Below the pieces are notes generated by a model that was given only the letters and a program-made list of their open reading frames with translations, did no database searches and was not told the DNA's origin. Shown piece by piece: positions 8,656 to 18,418 of a stretch of 64,000 nt of DNA. The position numbers and the translations under genes were made by a program. How positions within the stretch are numbered: the first letter of the stretch is position 1; each line of letters begins with the position of its first letter. This stretch comes from a bacterium. GTDB lineage: Bacteria > Bacteroidota > Ignavibacteria > Kapaibacteriales > UBA7675. Where the stretch lies: contig JAUIKM010000004.1 in assembly GCA_030430495.1 (NCBI GenBank), forward strand, positions 124,001 to 188,000. The letters are read 5' to 3'.

Positions 8656-9636
8656 ATGAGTCTCCCGAAATTCCCGGCCTGCCTCCTGTGGAGTCAGTTC
8701 CGCCTTGAGCGCTTCGCTTGCCTTTTGTTAGTCTTTGTTGTTGTGTCCGCTTCCGCCGCGTTGTTCAACACACAGCTGTGGTCACAGGCATATTCGCCCA
8801 AAGACGGTATAAAAGTCATCGACGACATCAGTTATTACAGCGGTGCGGACGCGGACAGCGATAAACACAAACTCGATCTCTACCTGCCCGAAAATGTTAA
8901 AAACGGCCCGGTGATACTGTGGATCCACGGCGGCGCCTGGGCGTCCGGCAGCCGCAAACAGGAAAGTCTGATCGCCAAACAGTTTGCCGACAGAGGTATC
9001 GCCGTCGCGGTGATGAGTTATCGCCTCAGCGCCGGCAGTTGGATCAGCCCGTCGCTGCCCGACAGCGGCGTCGTGCATCCGGCGCACATCATCGACGTGG
9101 CGCGCGCTTTTGCCTGGATGTACAATCACGCCGCCGAGTACGGCTGGTCCGAAGAAAAACTTTTCGTGAGCGGTTATTCGGCCGGCGGACATCTCTCCGC
9201 CCTGCTCGCTTCCGACCCGCGCTACCTGGCCGCACAGAACTTAAACATAACCGACATCCGCGGCGCGATTCCCATCGCCGGCGCTTACGACATCGAACAC
9301 TACTACCGACAGCTGCTGCCCGAACTGGGACAGAAAAATACCGAGGCGCATATCTTCGGTGTATTCGGCCCGGAAGAGACGCTCAACGAAGCCGCGCCGC
9401 TGACCTACTTAAACGCGGAGAATGCGCCCATGCTTGTCATCTCCGAAAGCCAGACCTTCGGTTATACCGCCGTCTACGAGGAAGCCGTGATCAACGCGGG
9501 CATCGATCACATTCAGTTTGTGCACTACATGAACAAAACGCACAAAACCCTCTACGAAAGCATGCAGGAAGACGACAGCCGTGCGGATGCGCGCATAGTG
9601 GAATTTATTGAGGAGTGTTGCAACGCGGCGCAATGA
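8656..9636 (+). CDS. Exported alpha/beta hydrolase, carboxylesterase/BD-FAE-like
   Basis: A 326-aa hydrolase of the esterase/lipase HSL-like class. 'ILWIHGGAWASG' at residues 87-98 forms the oxyanion hole (HGG), and 'VSGYSAGG' at 171-178 is the nucleophile elbow with Ser175. 'HPAHIIDVARAFAWM' is the typical helix before the elbow, and the catalytic His is probably in 'NKTHKTLYESM' near residue 296. A hydrophobic N-terminus (FACLLLVFVVVSASAALF) indicates an export signal. The substrate is not determined; this family acts on short acyl esters or carbohydrate-linked feruloyl and acetyl esters. It is monocistronic, with a small inverted repeat downstream at 9704-9727. Confidence 0.85.
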   Translation: MSLPKFPACLLWSQFRLERFACLLLVFVVVSASAALFNTQLWSQAYSPKDGIKVIDDISYYSGADADSDKHKLDLYLPENVKNGPVILWIHGGAWASGSRKQESLIAKQFADRGIAVAVMSYRLSAGSWISPSLPDSGVVHPAHIIDVARAFAWMYNHAAEYGWSEEKLFVSGYSAGGHLSALLASDPRYLAAQNLNITDIRGAIPIAGAYDIEHYYRQLLPELGQKNTEAHIFGVFGPEETLNEAAPLTYLNAENAPMLVISESQTFGYTAVYEEAVINAGIDHIQFVHYMNKTHKTLYESMQEDDSRADARIVEFIEECCNAAQ

Positions 9637-9703
9637 GCCGGATCGTCCCTTTATGGTAGAAACATTACTCTGTTTGCACGCTTCAATACCGATGAACGAA
9701 CAT

Positions 9704-9727
9704 CGGGCCATAAAAATAATCGGCCCG
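9704..9727. terminator. Weak inverted repeat after the esterase gene
   Basis: Arms CGGGCC and GGCCCG surround an AT-rich 12-base loop, about 68 bases past the stop. There is no T tract directly after it, so the call is tentative. The rest of spacer 9637-9942 shows nothing else clear. Confidence 0.35.
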
Positions 9728-9942
9728 GTGTAATGCCATTCTTTTTCTGGCGTTCTTGACCAATCGTCGTTTTTTCGCGATTTCAGGCGGTTTTACCGTT
9801 CCAACAGCAAAACTCCATCAATTTCCGTCACGCGATTAATCGCCGACAGCACATAACAATCACACAGCAGGTTTGACAATGTCGAAAATGCGAACGTAAT
9901 TTTACCGCAGAGTTTCCAATAACACCTGCGGAAGAGCGATTG

Positions 9943-12420
9943 ATGCTGCGAGTAAAAAATCCGGAAGAACTTGAAGTTCTCAAGGCCGCCGTGCGGACCT
10001 ATGTGTTCAGACATCGTGGCACGTTCACGGTATTGAGACCGACGTTCAAAGAACTGGTCGAAGCGATCTTTATGGTCTTTCGCCCGACCAAAGACTGGGG
10101 CGATATTGTCTACAATGAAGACGCTGTCGACAAACACATCGAGACAATACAGCACATCGAACGCTTCGACGGGCCGCCGCAGACAATTGGTTATCCCCAG
10201 ATCGCCAATGCCACCGAGATACAGTTCCGCGCAACGGCCCCTTCCATTTTTCTTGCCCCGCTGATTGAACAGTATCCCAAACAGTTTGAATTCCCCCACA
10301 TCCGCGCATTGTGGACGCTCCTGCCGGTTCTAATGTTCAGAAACACCAACTCAAAAGACGAATTTACGGGATACAATCCCGAACAGGACATCCTGGACTT
10401 TGTTGAAGAGTATCCATTTTTTGTGGGGGAATTTACGGAGAGTTCCACTGCAGAACCAACCACTGAAAACACTCCGAACCAAATTGAATCAAAAGCAGAG
10501 TTTAAGATTAACTATCATATCTGGTTGATTGGAACCGGCGCAAAAGGAGAGTTTTGGGATGAATTTAGAGATCAAAACATCATTGCACTGGGGTGGGACG
10601 ATCTGGAGGACTTCACGACCTACAGCACGACCTCGGAAATTCAATCGGCTTTGCGGATCGTTGAGCCTGAGGCATCCAACAGGAACCGGGCTTCGGAAGT
10701 TGAACAGTTTGAGCGCCGGATCAAACCCGGCGACTTTGTTTTTGCCAGATACGGGAAAAACCTGCTCGGTTTGGGAATTGTTCTATCGAACTACCTGTAC
10801 CGAGAAGCGGGTCCGCTGAAACACTTCAGACGTGTTGTATGGATCAACACAAAGGCAGAAGCACTCCCTTCAGACAGTGGAATCAGTCGACGTGAACGCT
10901 TCACCTTGAGAGAACTGACGCGTAACAAAAACAACTACGATAGACTGAAAGAGTTTATCGAGCGAACCTGCAACCAGACCGGGCCTTCAGGGATTTACTA
11001 CAGGACTCCTCCAGACGACGATGATCCGGGCCAGGGTGGTTGCGACGATTTGGTTGAAAATAATGGATCACGTCAAAATGACGACAAACAAGACACACCA
11101 GGCTGGTGGTGGTTTAACATCAGTGAAAATGATCGAAAATTATTCCCGCCACATCGATTAAACAACTCTTCTATCGCGATCAATATTGAGAGTGGCGGAG
11201 AACATGGTGTCCTCCACCGAGTAAACAATGGCGACAGATTCATTGTCTATCGCTCAGGCCAGGAACGGAGAGTCCTGGGGTCGGCCACAGTTCTTCACAA
11301 ACCAGACGCTTCCGGCGATGACAACATATCTATTGAACTCCAGATTTCGGAGGCAGCCGCCGGAATCCGCTATGATCAGATCAGATACCACGAAGACCTT
11401 GCCGGCCTGAGAGCAATCAAGTCGCCGCGTTCAACTCTGTTCAAATTAAGCAAAGAAGAATACGAAACAATTCTCGGCCTGGCCGATACCACCGACGATG
11501 ATATAAACAAAGCGCTTCCCGTGTACAGCATCAAAGATGAGTTAAACAACCTCTTCGTTAATGAAGACTTCGTCAACAAATGCATCAACAACCTCAAGCG
11601 CAAGAAAAACATCATCCTGCAGGGACCGCCGGGCGTCGGTAAATCGTATATCGCCAAAAAGCTCGCCTACGAATTGATTGGCTTTGAAGACGACAGCAAA
11701 ATTGCACGTGTGCAATTCCATCAGTCGTTTGGTTATGAAGAATTCATTCACGGCTACCGCCCGACCTCCAAAGGCGGTTTTGCGCTTCAGCCGGGCATCT
11801 TTCTGAAGTTCGTGCACGAAGCGCAGGCAGATTACCAAAAGAGTAAAACAAACGATCTGCCTCCGACTCCCCATGTCTTCATCATTGACGAAGTCAACCG
11901 CGGCAACCTGAGCCGCATTCTGGGCGAGTGCATGTCGACAATTGAACACGACAAACGCGATGAAGGACACGGCGTACAACTGCTGCACACGGCAAGCCAC
12001 GAGCCCAGGTTCTGGATTCCCGAAAACCTCTACATCATCGGCATGATGAACACCGCCGACCGCTCGATCAGCCTGGTCGACTATGCGCTGCGCCGGCGTT
12101 TTGCCTTCATCGACATGGAGCCGCAGTTTGAAAACACGAGGTTCACGACCTTGCTGAAGGTCGGCTCCGACGCGGAGAAAGACCGTATCAAAGGTAAATT
12201 CAAGAGATTAAACGAAGAGATTAAGGCAGATCCGCGCCTCGGTAAAAATTATAGAATCGGCCACTCCTATTTTTGCACTGAGAAAGAACTGCCGGAGGCT
12301 AAGTCCCTGGATGATTGGTACACGGAAATCATCAATCACGAAATCGAACCGCTGCTGCACTCTTACCTGCCCGATGATCAGGATAGAGTCGACGAGCTGT
12401 TGAAAATGGTTAAACAATAA
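9943..12420 (+). CDS. mcrB: McrB-like AAA+ GTPase subunit of a type IV (modification-dependent) restriction system
   Basis: About 825 aa from ATG 9943, with a purine-rich GGAAGAG upstream; a TTG one codon earlier is the alternative. Visible domains are: an unrecognised N-terminal region (1-170); an EVE/PUA-like fold at about 185-345 (YHIWLIGTGAKGEFW ... GDFVFARYG); a second EVE/PUA-like domain at about 385-520 (WWWFNISENDRKLF ... GDRFIVYRSG); and an McrB-type AAA+ domain. The AAA+ domain has Walker A GPPGVGKS at 561-568, 'VQFHQSFGYEEFIHGYRP', Walker B FIIDEVNRGN with D649/E650, and the hallmark MMNTADRS at 701-708. In the family the N-terminal domains read modified DNA and the AAA+ ring drives translocation for McrC. 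mcrC follows after 21 bases. Two tandem reader-like domains are an unusual arrangement. Confidence 0.93.
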   Translation: MLRVKNPEELEVLKAAVRTYVFRHRGTFTVLRPTFKELVEAIFMVFRPTKDWGDIVYNEDAVDKHIETIQHIERFDGPPQTIGYPQIANATEIQFRATAPSIFLAPLIEQYPKQFEFPHIRALWTLLPVLMFRNTNSKDEFTGYNPEQDILDFVEEYPFFVGEFTESSTAEPTTENTPNQIESKAEFKINYHIWLIGTGAKGEFWDEFRDQNIIALGWDDLEDFTTYSTTSEIQSALRIVEPEASNRNRASEVEQFERRIKPGDFVFARYGKNLLGLGIVLSNYLYREAGPLKHFRRVVWINTKAEALPSDSGISRRERFTLRELTRNKNNYDRLKEFIERTCNQTGPSGIYYRTPPDDDDPGQGGCDDLVENNGSRQNDDKQDTPGWWWFNISENDRKLFPPHRLNNSSIAINIESGGEHGVLHRVNNGDRFIVYRSGQERRVLGSATVLHKPDASGDDNISIELQISEAAAGIRYDQIRYHEDLAGLRAIKSPRSTLFKLSKEEYETILGLADTTDDDINKALPVYSIKDELNNLFVNEDFVNKCINNLKRKKNIILQGPPGVGKSYIAKKLAYELIGFEDDSKIARVQFHQSFGYEEFIHGYRPTSKGGFALQPGIFLKFVHEAQADYQKSKTNDLPPTPHVFIIDEVNRGNLSRILGECMSTIEHDKRDEGHGVQLLHTASHEPRFWIPENLYIIGMMNTADRSISLVDYALRRRFAFIDMEPQFENTRFTTLLKVGSDAEKDRIKGKFKRLNEEIKADPRLGKNYRIGHSYFCTEKELPEAKSLDDWYTEIINHEIEPLLHSYLPDDQDRVDELLKMVKQ

Positions 12421-12441
12421 ACACCGCAAAGCTGAAAGACA

Positions 12442-13605
12442 ATGGCAAGCGAAAAGTCGCCGATCCCGATCCAGAACATTTTCCACATGCTGGCCTATGC
12501 CTGGGACTGCCTGCCCGAACTCGGCATTATCAAAGTCAAAGAGTTAAACGTCCAGGATGTGCCCAACCTCTGCGCCGATGTGCTCTGCCGCGGCGTCGAA
12601 CGTCTGTCTAAAATCGGTTTCGACAAAGTTTACATTGATCTGCGCGAGTTAACCGACAACCCGCGCGGACGCATCGACTTCAGGGACAGCCTCAAACACC
12701 TGCACGAAGGCGTGCCCAGACTGGTCTGTGAACACTCCGACCTGAATCGCGACACGCTCCCCAATCGCATCATCTACAGCACCCTGCGCCACATGCAGTT
12801 AAATGACGATGTCGATTACGGCTACAAAGATAAAAATGACAAAGAACGAAACATCTCCGATATTAAACCCCGCATTGCCAGACTGCTGGCGGGATTCAGC
12901 GGCATCTCGACTGTGAACCTGAAGACGGCGTTCCAGCAGCGGCCGCGCGTAGCAAACAATGTTAACTTCTACCACTTCCTGTTACAGATATGCCGATTTT
13001 ACATCGACAACACGCTGATGCGGGACGTGGAGGGACAACGGATGTTCAGTGAATTCGACGTCCACAGTGAATCCAAAATGCGCAACCTGTTCGAACGATT
13101 TATCCGCAACTTTTATTATCGCAAACGAACTTCATACAATTGCATACCCGGCAAATCGCATATTAACATTGAGTCGCGTTTTGCCAACAACAATGGCGAC
13201 TACAACCCGCTGCCAAACATGCGCGCCGACGCCGTGCTCGAATTCGAGCATAAAGTTATCATCATCGAATGCAAGTTCACGAACCGGGGACTCACGCTGA
13301 GACATGGTAAAAAAGAATACAGTCCCAAACGGGAACACGTCTACCAGCTTGACGCCTACATCCAGAACTATCAACAGCGCGACGCGAAAAACCGCGAGAT
13401 TGAAGGCATCCTGCTTTATCCGACCATCAATGAAGATGTCAATTGCCAGGGCCGCTTTCAAGCCGAATCATCGACAGTTTCAGGTCCGGCGCAGTACCTT
13501 TCTGTTAAAACTGTTAATCTTGCAAAACCGTGGGAAGCCATTGAACAACAGTTGCTGGACATGGTCGGGCGCGATCAGGCAGAAGAACAGGTAACGACGG
13601 CTTGA
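12442..13605 (+). CDS. mcrC: McrC-like endonuclease subunit
   Basis: A 387-aa protein with the McrC opening 'IPIQNIFHMLAYAWDCL' and 'ADVLCRGVERL'. The middle region has 'RGRIDFRDSL' and 'FERFIRNFYY'. The PD-(D/E)xK nuclease motif is intact: 'MRADAVLEFEHKVIIIECKF' supplies D263, E276 and K278. It partners with the McrB AAA+ ring encoded immediately upstream, in the same operon with a 21-base gap, to cut DNA carrying modified bases. All expected catalytic residues are present, so the system looks functional. A terminator-like palindrome shared with the next gene lies about 190 bases downstream. Confidence 0.93.
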   Translation: MASEKSPIPIQNIFHMLAYAWDCLPELGIIKVKELNVQDVPNLCADVLCRGVERLSKIGFDKVYIDLRELTDNPRGRIDFRDSLKHLHEGVPRLVCEHSDLNRDTLPNRIIYSTLRHMQLNDDVDYGYKDKNDKERNISDIKPRIARLLAGFSGISTVNLKTAFQQRPRVANNVNFYHFLLQICRFYIDNTLMRDVEGQRMFSEFDVHSESKMRNLFERFIRNFYYRKRTSYNCIPGKSHINIESRFANNNGDYNPLPNMRADAVLEFEHKVIIIECKFTNRGLTLRHGKKEYSPKREHVYQLDAYIQNYQQRDAKNREIEGILLYPTINEDVNCQGRFQAESSTVSGPAQYLSVKTVNLAKPWEAIEQQLLDMVGRDQAEEQVTTA

Positions 13606-13798
13606 ACATTCAAGCCCCATGACAAACAAAAGGCAACAAACCAACGGTCATGTGAAATTTGGAGTCTGTACGATGAGCAGACAAACAACAAGACCGACGC
13701 AGGTGAGGAAACAATCGCCGGCGCTTTCGTCAATATCGCTTTCCGGGTCGGCGACGTAGCGAACAGTCGGCACTTGGGTTCGACCGCTGTTAACAAAA

Positions 13799-13826
13799 GG
13801 CCGCCGACGCTACATCGACGGCCCTA
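13799..13826. terminator. Palindrome between convergent genes
   Basis: GGCCGCCGA and TCGACGGCC pair with one mismatch across a 7-base loop (CGCTACA). It lies between the mcrC end and the convergent T9SS gene end. A close relative is at 15705. There is no strong T tract. Confidence 0.45.
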
Positions 13827-13863
13827 CAGACACATCAGGCTTTAAACATCCGGTGAAGCAGCC

Positions 13864-15570
13864 TTAGTCCACCAGCACAAAACTCGCAGTCTCAAGTCTG
13901 TCGCCCTGCTGCAAACGAACGTTGTACAAACCCGCCGTCAGCTTTTGTACAGGCAGTACAAAACTGTTCTGCCCCGCATTTACCTCGTGCACCGCGCGCA
14001 ACAGCTCGCGGCCCTGGATGTCGCAGATCGTGATTGACAAGGTCCCGGATTCCGCCGCGTCGAACTCAAGACGCGCAGATTCGCCGCCCGCAACCGGGTT
14101 CGGTGAAATGTTAAGTCCCGACGCGTCCGCTGCAAGCGCCTCATTCTCACTGCCCTGCTTCAGCTGGTACCAACCGACGTATTGTCCGTCGCAGATCTGT
14201 TCCCAGTCCAGAACTTCGGCATAGTCGAACCAGACGTCATACCCTTCGGCATAGAAATTTTGATCGACCTCGTGCCAGTCGTTGTCCGGCGTATCATAAG
14301 GATCGGGACTGCGCACGTAGTCGCAGCCGGTTTTGCCGACCATGTTGGAGCGCAGCAGCCAGTGGTCGTCCGTGCCCGTGAAAGGCCCCCAGCCCGCCAT
14401 GTAGTAGCCCGGGTCCGTCAGCCCCGGCACATAGTTGGTTGCGGCGACCGCCCGGACGCCGTCGTACTGGTCGTCCCGGCCGTATTGGCGGTAGTCGAGC
14501 GGAAGACCGAGAAACTGGTCGAGCAGCATGAAAAAGCCGTCGGTGAAACGTGAGAAATTCACTTCGCCCGCTTCGCCGACCACAACCAGGTTGTCATCGT
14601 AATTGTTGTTGGTGATAAACCAGCCGATCGCATCGCCCGGCGCGCCCGTGGCATAAGCGTTCGCCACGAACAAGGCGCCGGAAAAAGGATCGAGTGCGGC
14701 AACGTACACATCGCCGCCGAAAGCGCTGTTTTCATCGTAAACGCCCGTCGCATATGCCACGCCGTTTTCGTGCACCACAACCGTGTTGAAGCGATCGAAA
14801 GTTTCGTCGCTGCCGTAATGCTGCGACCAGGTTAAAAAGCCGGAAGGATCGAGGCCGAAGGCCCAGGCCTGACGTGTGAGTGCGCCGCCGATTTTAACAT
14901 CCGATTCACCTACGACGATAAAGTTGCCGCCCTCAATTTCGCGGATACAACGCGCCGCATCGTAGTGGGGCGTGCCGTACATGTACGACCAGTTAACAGC
15001 GCCGGAACCGCCGTCCAGATTAATCACCACGGCGTCCATCGATCCAAATCCAAGGCCGAGATACTCGCCGTGTCCGGCGACAACGATCTCGCCACTGCTC
15101 GTTTCGATGACGGAGGCGCTCATGTCGACCCAGTCGTCTTCAGCGGCCAGTACGCGCGCCCAGATCAGACCGCCGGACGGATCCGACCGCGCCACCAGGA
15201 TGTCGCTGCCGGCGCTGAAACCATTCACCGCCGTCGTCCAGACGCGATCGCCGTTTTCACATTCATAAATCGACATTTCGTACTCGGCCGCCTGCACGTC
15301 ATAAATGTGGTCGATGATCGGTCCCAGCAAGGGATCGCTCAGGACGATGTGCGGATAGGGCCCGTTGACCGGGTCCGCGTACGAATAGGTCAAACCAATA
15401 CTGAGAGCCTCATTCGCCTCCGTGTTGACGATATTGTAGGCGCGATCGTCCTCGTCAGGCGTCCCGTGAATAACTTCGGTAATCCAGCTTTGCGCCGTCA
15501 GCGGCACGGCTCCGAAAGCGACGGCAAACAACAAGGCGCACAGCGATGCGCCGGTGGAATTGACTTTCAC
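13864..15570 (-). CDS. Secreted repeat protein with T9SS sorting domain (paralogue 1)
   Basis: About 568 aa from the GTG at 15570, which has GGAG eight bases upstream and puts the signal peptide (VNSTGASLCALLFAVAFG...LTAQ) at the N-terminus. The mature part starts SWITEVIHG. It consists of propeller-like repeats of the 'W...yg....D....i.e...g.fvv.G' type (TQVVVGESDV-like strands, 'DPSGFLTWSQHYG', 'MDAVVINLDGGSG'). The C-terminus is a T9SS sorting domain (LNISPNPVAGGESARLEF ... ASFVLVD). It is the downstream copy of a tandem pair with the gene at 15759-17465. The two mature proteins have the same length and share most motifs, so they arose by duplication. The surface-exposed function is unknown. 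Confidence 0.88.
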   Translation of the reverse strand: MKVNSTGASLCALLFAVAFGAVPLTAQSWITEVIHGTPDEDDRAYNIVNTEANEALSIGLTYSYADPVNGPYPHIVLSDPLLGPIIDHIYDVQAAEYEMSIYECENGDRVWTTAVNGFSAGSDILVARSDPSGGLIWARVLAAEDDWVDMSASVIETSSGEIVVAGHGEYLGLGFGSMDAVVINLDGGSGAVNWSYMYGTPHYDAARCIREIEGGNFIVVGESDVKIGGALTRQAWAFGLDPSGFLTWSQHYGSDETFDRFNTVVVHENGVAYATGVYDENSAFGGDVYVAALDPFSGALFVANAYATGAPGDAIGWFITNNNYDDNLVVVGEAGEVNFSRFTDGFFMLLDQFLGLPLDYRQYGRDDQYDGVRAVAATNYVPGLTDPGYYMAGWGPFTGTDDHWLLRSNMVGKTGCDYVRSPDPYDTPDNDWHEVDQNFYAEGYDVWFDYAEVLDWEQICDGQYVGWYQLKQGSENEALAADASGLNISPNPVAGGESARLEFDAAESGTLSITICDIQGRELLRAVHEVNAGQNSFVLPVQKLTAGLYNVRLQQGDRLETASFVLVD

Positions 15571-15704
15571 ATAATCTCCGATAAAACAGTTAAACAATTA
15601 TGGCACATCAGATCGACCGCGCGGCCTCGCAGGATTCAGGGCGCGTTGCAGGTTTAAACAAACAGCCGGTTCTCATGGCGGACGCAGCGGTCGGCTTAAC
15701 ACAA

Positions 15705-15730
15705 GGGGCCGCCGACACTGTCGACGGCCC
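15705..15730. terminator. Palindrome after the second T9SS paralogue
   Basis: GGGCCGCCGAC and GTCGACGGCCC are near-perfect arms around a 4-base loop (ACTG). It is the sister of the 13799 palindrome, so the pair of genes was duplicated with its 3' hairpin. It lies 29 bases downstream of the stop. Confidence 0.55.
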
Positions 15731-15758
15731 ACAGATCAATTAAACACAATGGCTGGAA

Positions 15759-17465
15759 TTACTCGACGATGACAAAGGCGGCCGTACCGGTCTGCTGTCC
15801 GGCTTGAATGCGGACGTTGTACACGCCGCCGGTCCAGTTCTGTGTCGGCAATGAGATGGCGCTCTGACCGCTGCGAATTGTATACGCGGCGCGCAACACT
15901 TCGCGTCCCTGTACATTGCTGACCGTCAACAATACGCTCAGTTCCTCTTCGGCGTTGAACTCAATTCGCGCGGCCTGGCCGCCCGACACCGGATTGGGGG
16001 CTATGTTAAACTGCGGCATGGCGACCCGTGTATCATTAACATGCGAACCGGTTTTGAGCGCATTCGGCGGGACGTACATGCCCGGGCAGATTTCTTGCCA
16101 CTCGATTGGTTCTTCGTACTCGAGGCCAATCTCCTTGCCCTGGTAGTAATCCGTCTGGTCCGTGTGCTGCTCTTCAAAGCGCTCGATCCGCACCGGGTCC
16201 GGATTGAGGATATCGTCGCAGCCCGTTTTACCCAGCAGGTTCGTGCGCAGCAACCAGTGGTCGTCGGTCGTGCTGGAGTGCGGCGTCCAGCCTGCCATGT
16301 AGTAACCGACGTCCGTTACACCCGGCTGCCCCAGCGTGGGAGTGATGGCGCGCGTCATGTCCAGTCTGTTCAAAGCGCCGTAGTGGCGGTAGATAATCGG
16401 AATGCCGAGCGGCGGATCGAGAAGCATAAAAAATGCATCCAGGTTGCCCGAGTTGTTAACCTCGCCGGCCTGTCCCGTTACAACCAGGCGCTCGTTATCC
16501 ACGCTGCGGTTAATAAACCAGCCGCCGGCCTGTCCCGGCGTTCCGACGGCATAGGCATCCGCCACGAGTTGAACACCGGTCGTCCAGTCGAATGCCACAA
16601 CGTAAATGTAGGAGGCAAAGGTCGATCCGTCGTTGTAAACACCGGTGGCGTACATCTGTTCGTTCGGCTCAAAATACACGCAGGTCGAAAAACCGTCGAT
16701 CGTACTTTTGTCGCCGTAGTGCTCCGACCACAGCAGCGCGCCGCCGGCGTCAATCGAAAACGCCCAGGCCTGCATGTCGAACACGCCGCCCAGATCCAGT
16801 TCCGTCTGACCGACCACGACAAAATCGCCGCTGGGAAGTTCGCGAATGCAACGACCCGAGTCAAAGTAATCGCCGCCGTAAAACTGCGACCAGTTCACAT
16901 TTCCGCTGCCGCCGTCCGGGTTAATCACGAAGGCGTCGGTATTGCCGAATCCCGCCGGATCGTCCGTCACACCCGTAACGTAAATCTCCTGGGTGCTCGC
17001 TTCTATGATCGAGGTACTGTAATCTGCGTCGTTGTTTTCCTGTCCAATGACACGCGCCCACAAGACATTGCCGCTGATATCGGTGCGGACGACGAGCACA
17101 TCGACGTTGGAACTGAAACCGCGCACACCCGTCGTCCAGATGTAATCGCTGTTTTCACACTCGTAAATTGACATTTCAAACTCGGCGACCTGAACGTTGT
17201 ACACCCACTCGTTCTTGGCGCCGAGCAAAGCATCGCTTAACACCACATGTGCATTCGGGAATGTCGTGGGATCGCCGTAACTGCTCGTCAGACCGATACT
17301 CAGAGCTTCCTGAATCTGCGTGTTGACGAGGTTGTAGGCGCGATCCTGGCCGTCGGCGCCGCGCACCACTTCTGTAATCCAGGACTGCGCCTGGAGCGAA
17401 ACGCCCGCACACGCAACTACCAGACTCAACAAACCACATCTGAATAGTGAAGCATTAAAAAACAT
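15759..17465 (-). CDS. Secreted repeat protein with T9SS sorting domain (paralogue 2)
   Basis: About 568 aa from ATG 17465 (MFFNASLFRCGLLSLVVAC...LQAQ), with TTGGAG seven bases before it. A longer in-frame start at 17528 lacks support. It has the same architecture as the downstream neighbour: signal peptide, SWITEVVRG, the shared 'EFEMSIYECEN' segment, repeated 'G.FVVVGQTEL' propeller strands, 'TDAFVINPDGGSG', and a T9SS tail (FNIAPNPVSGGQAARIEF ... AAFVIVE). A conserved 'GKTGCD' near residue 430 occurs in both copies. Function is unknown; it is probably surface-anchored. Confidence 0.88.
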   Translation of the reverse strand: MFFNASLFRCGLLSLVVACAGVSLQAQSWITEVVRGADGQDRAYNLVNTQIQEALSIGLTSSYGDPTTFPNAHVVLSDALLGAKNEWVYNVQVAEFEMSIYECENSDYIWTTGVRGFSSNVDVLVVRTDISGNVLWARVIGQENNDADYSTSIIEASTQEIYVTGVTDDPAGFGNTDAFVINPDGGSGNVNWSQFYGGDYFDSGRCIRELPSGDFVVVGQTELDLGGVFDMQAWAFSIDAGGALLWSEHYGDKSTIDGFSTCVYFEPNEQMYATGVYNDGSTFASYIYVVAFDWTTGVQLVADAYAVGTPGQAGGWFINRSVDNERLVVTGQAGEVNNSGNLDAFFMLLDPPLGIPIIYRHYGALNRLDMTRAITPTLGQPGVTDVGYYMAGWTPHSSTTDDHWLLRTNLLGKTGCDDILNPDPVRIERFEEQHTDQTDYYQGKEIGLEYEEPIEWQEICPGMYVPPNALKTGSHVNDTRVAMPQFNIAPNPVSGGQAARIEFNAEEELSVLLTVSNVQGREVLRAAYTIRSGQSAISLPTQNWTGGVYNVRIQAGQQTGTAAFVIVE

Positions 17466-18418
17466 GACAACTCCAAAAAAAATACAATAGAAGGTTAAGG
17501 CAGTGTTAAAACGCGTAAATCGGAACACGCGATATGCGCGCGGGCAGTTGTATGATGATCGCTCGGCTGCGCCGGCTCTTCAATCCAATTTTGTTAACCG
17601 TCGAACTGTAAACAATCAGTCGTCGAGCGGTGGCAGGACGGCGTTGCATTCAGCTTGAATGCGGTTGTCCGCGCGTTCCGCGGCGCAGCGACGGACCGAC
17701 GTCCGCGTCAAGGCGCTCGGAACGCGGATGACAATTTCATCACTGCGTCCGCAGGTGCTTTCGGGCTTGAAACCGGCAATTCAACAACAGAGCGGCAACT
17801 CGCTTGCGGGCAAACCGGAAAGTCCTGGATTCAGATTGTTGTATTGGGAGTCTTGCATCCTGAAGTATTCAGCGATGTGTTTAAGTGATGCGACCCGGCA
17901 CGACCTGTTTCCGACGGCGCCGACAAGACACACAGTTGTTGGAAAGGACATTAATGCCGCGAAACGGCGACAAGGCGGCAGTAAGACTTTGAGCAGAGGT
18001 ATATTTCAACTGAAGATCGATCGGCAGTGAAGTGCGTCAGTTGAATCACTAAGTCGCCGAGAAGATCATGATTCCGGATGAAACACGCAAACAAATTTTG
18101 TCGATTTAACGGCTCGCTACTATTTAGTCGCGGCTTTCGTAATGAAAGGCTGTTAAACTCCCCGGAATATAGGACGCGCGCGGCACTGGTATCCGCCGGA
18201 CATCGCTCTGCGGGACAAACAGGATTGTCGGAAATGGACGATGGCGCAAACGAGGCGGCGCAGCCTGAATTTGTATGGCAGGTATCCGGAAGTCGCAACG
18301 GCCGATCGCCGACTTTTCGGCGGCTATTTTGTATACTGCGCCAGGAAGTCACGCCTGCGATTCCACCATAGCCGGACATCGCGGGTCGTACAAAACATCT
18401 CGTGCTGCACTCAGAGTC
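17466..18418. other. Long gene-poor spacer between divergent transcription units
   Basis: About 950 bases between the minus-strand T9SS gene and the plus-strand TPR regulator. No ORF here has a ribosome binding site or recognisable product. It holds a GTTAAAC at 18152, a purine-rich start region for the minus gene near 17472, and scattered short inverted repeats. Promoters for both flanking units must lie here, but I cannot place them. Confidence 0.6.

Noticed and set aside
9793-10299. Minus-strand gene over the start of mcrB
   Set aside because: It overlaps a clearly coding region, has no ribosome binding site and resembles no family.
9637-13605. A partner methyltransferase making this a complete restriction-modification system
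   Set aside because: No methyltransferase motif is present near mcrBC; McrBC systems act alone on modified DNA.
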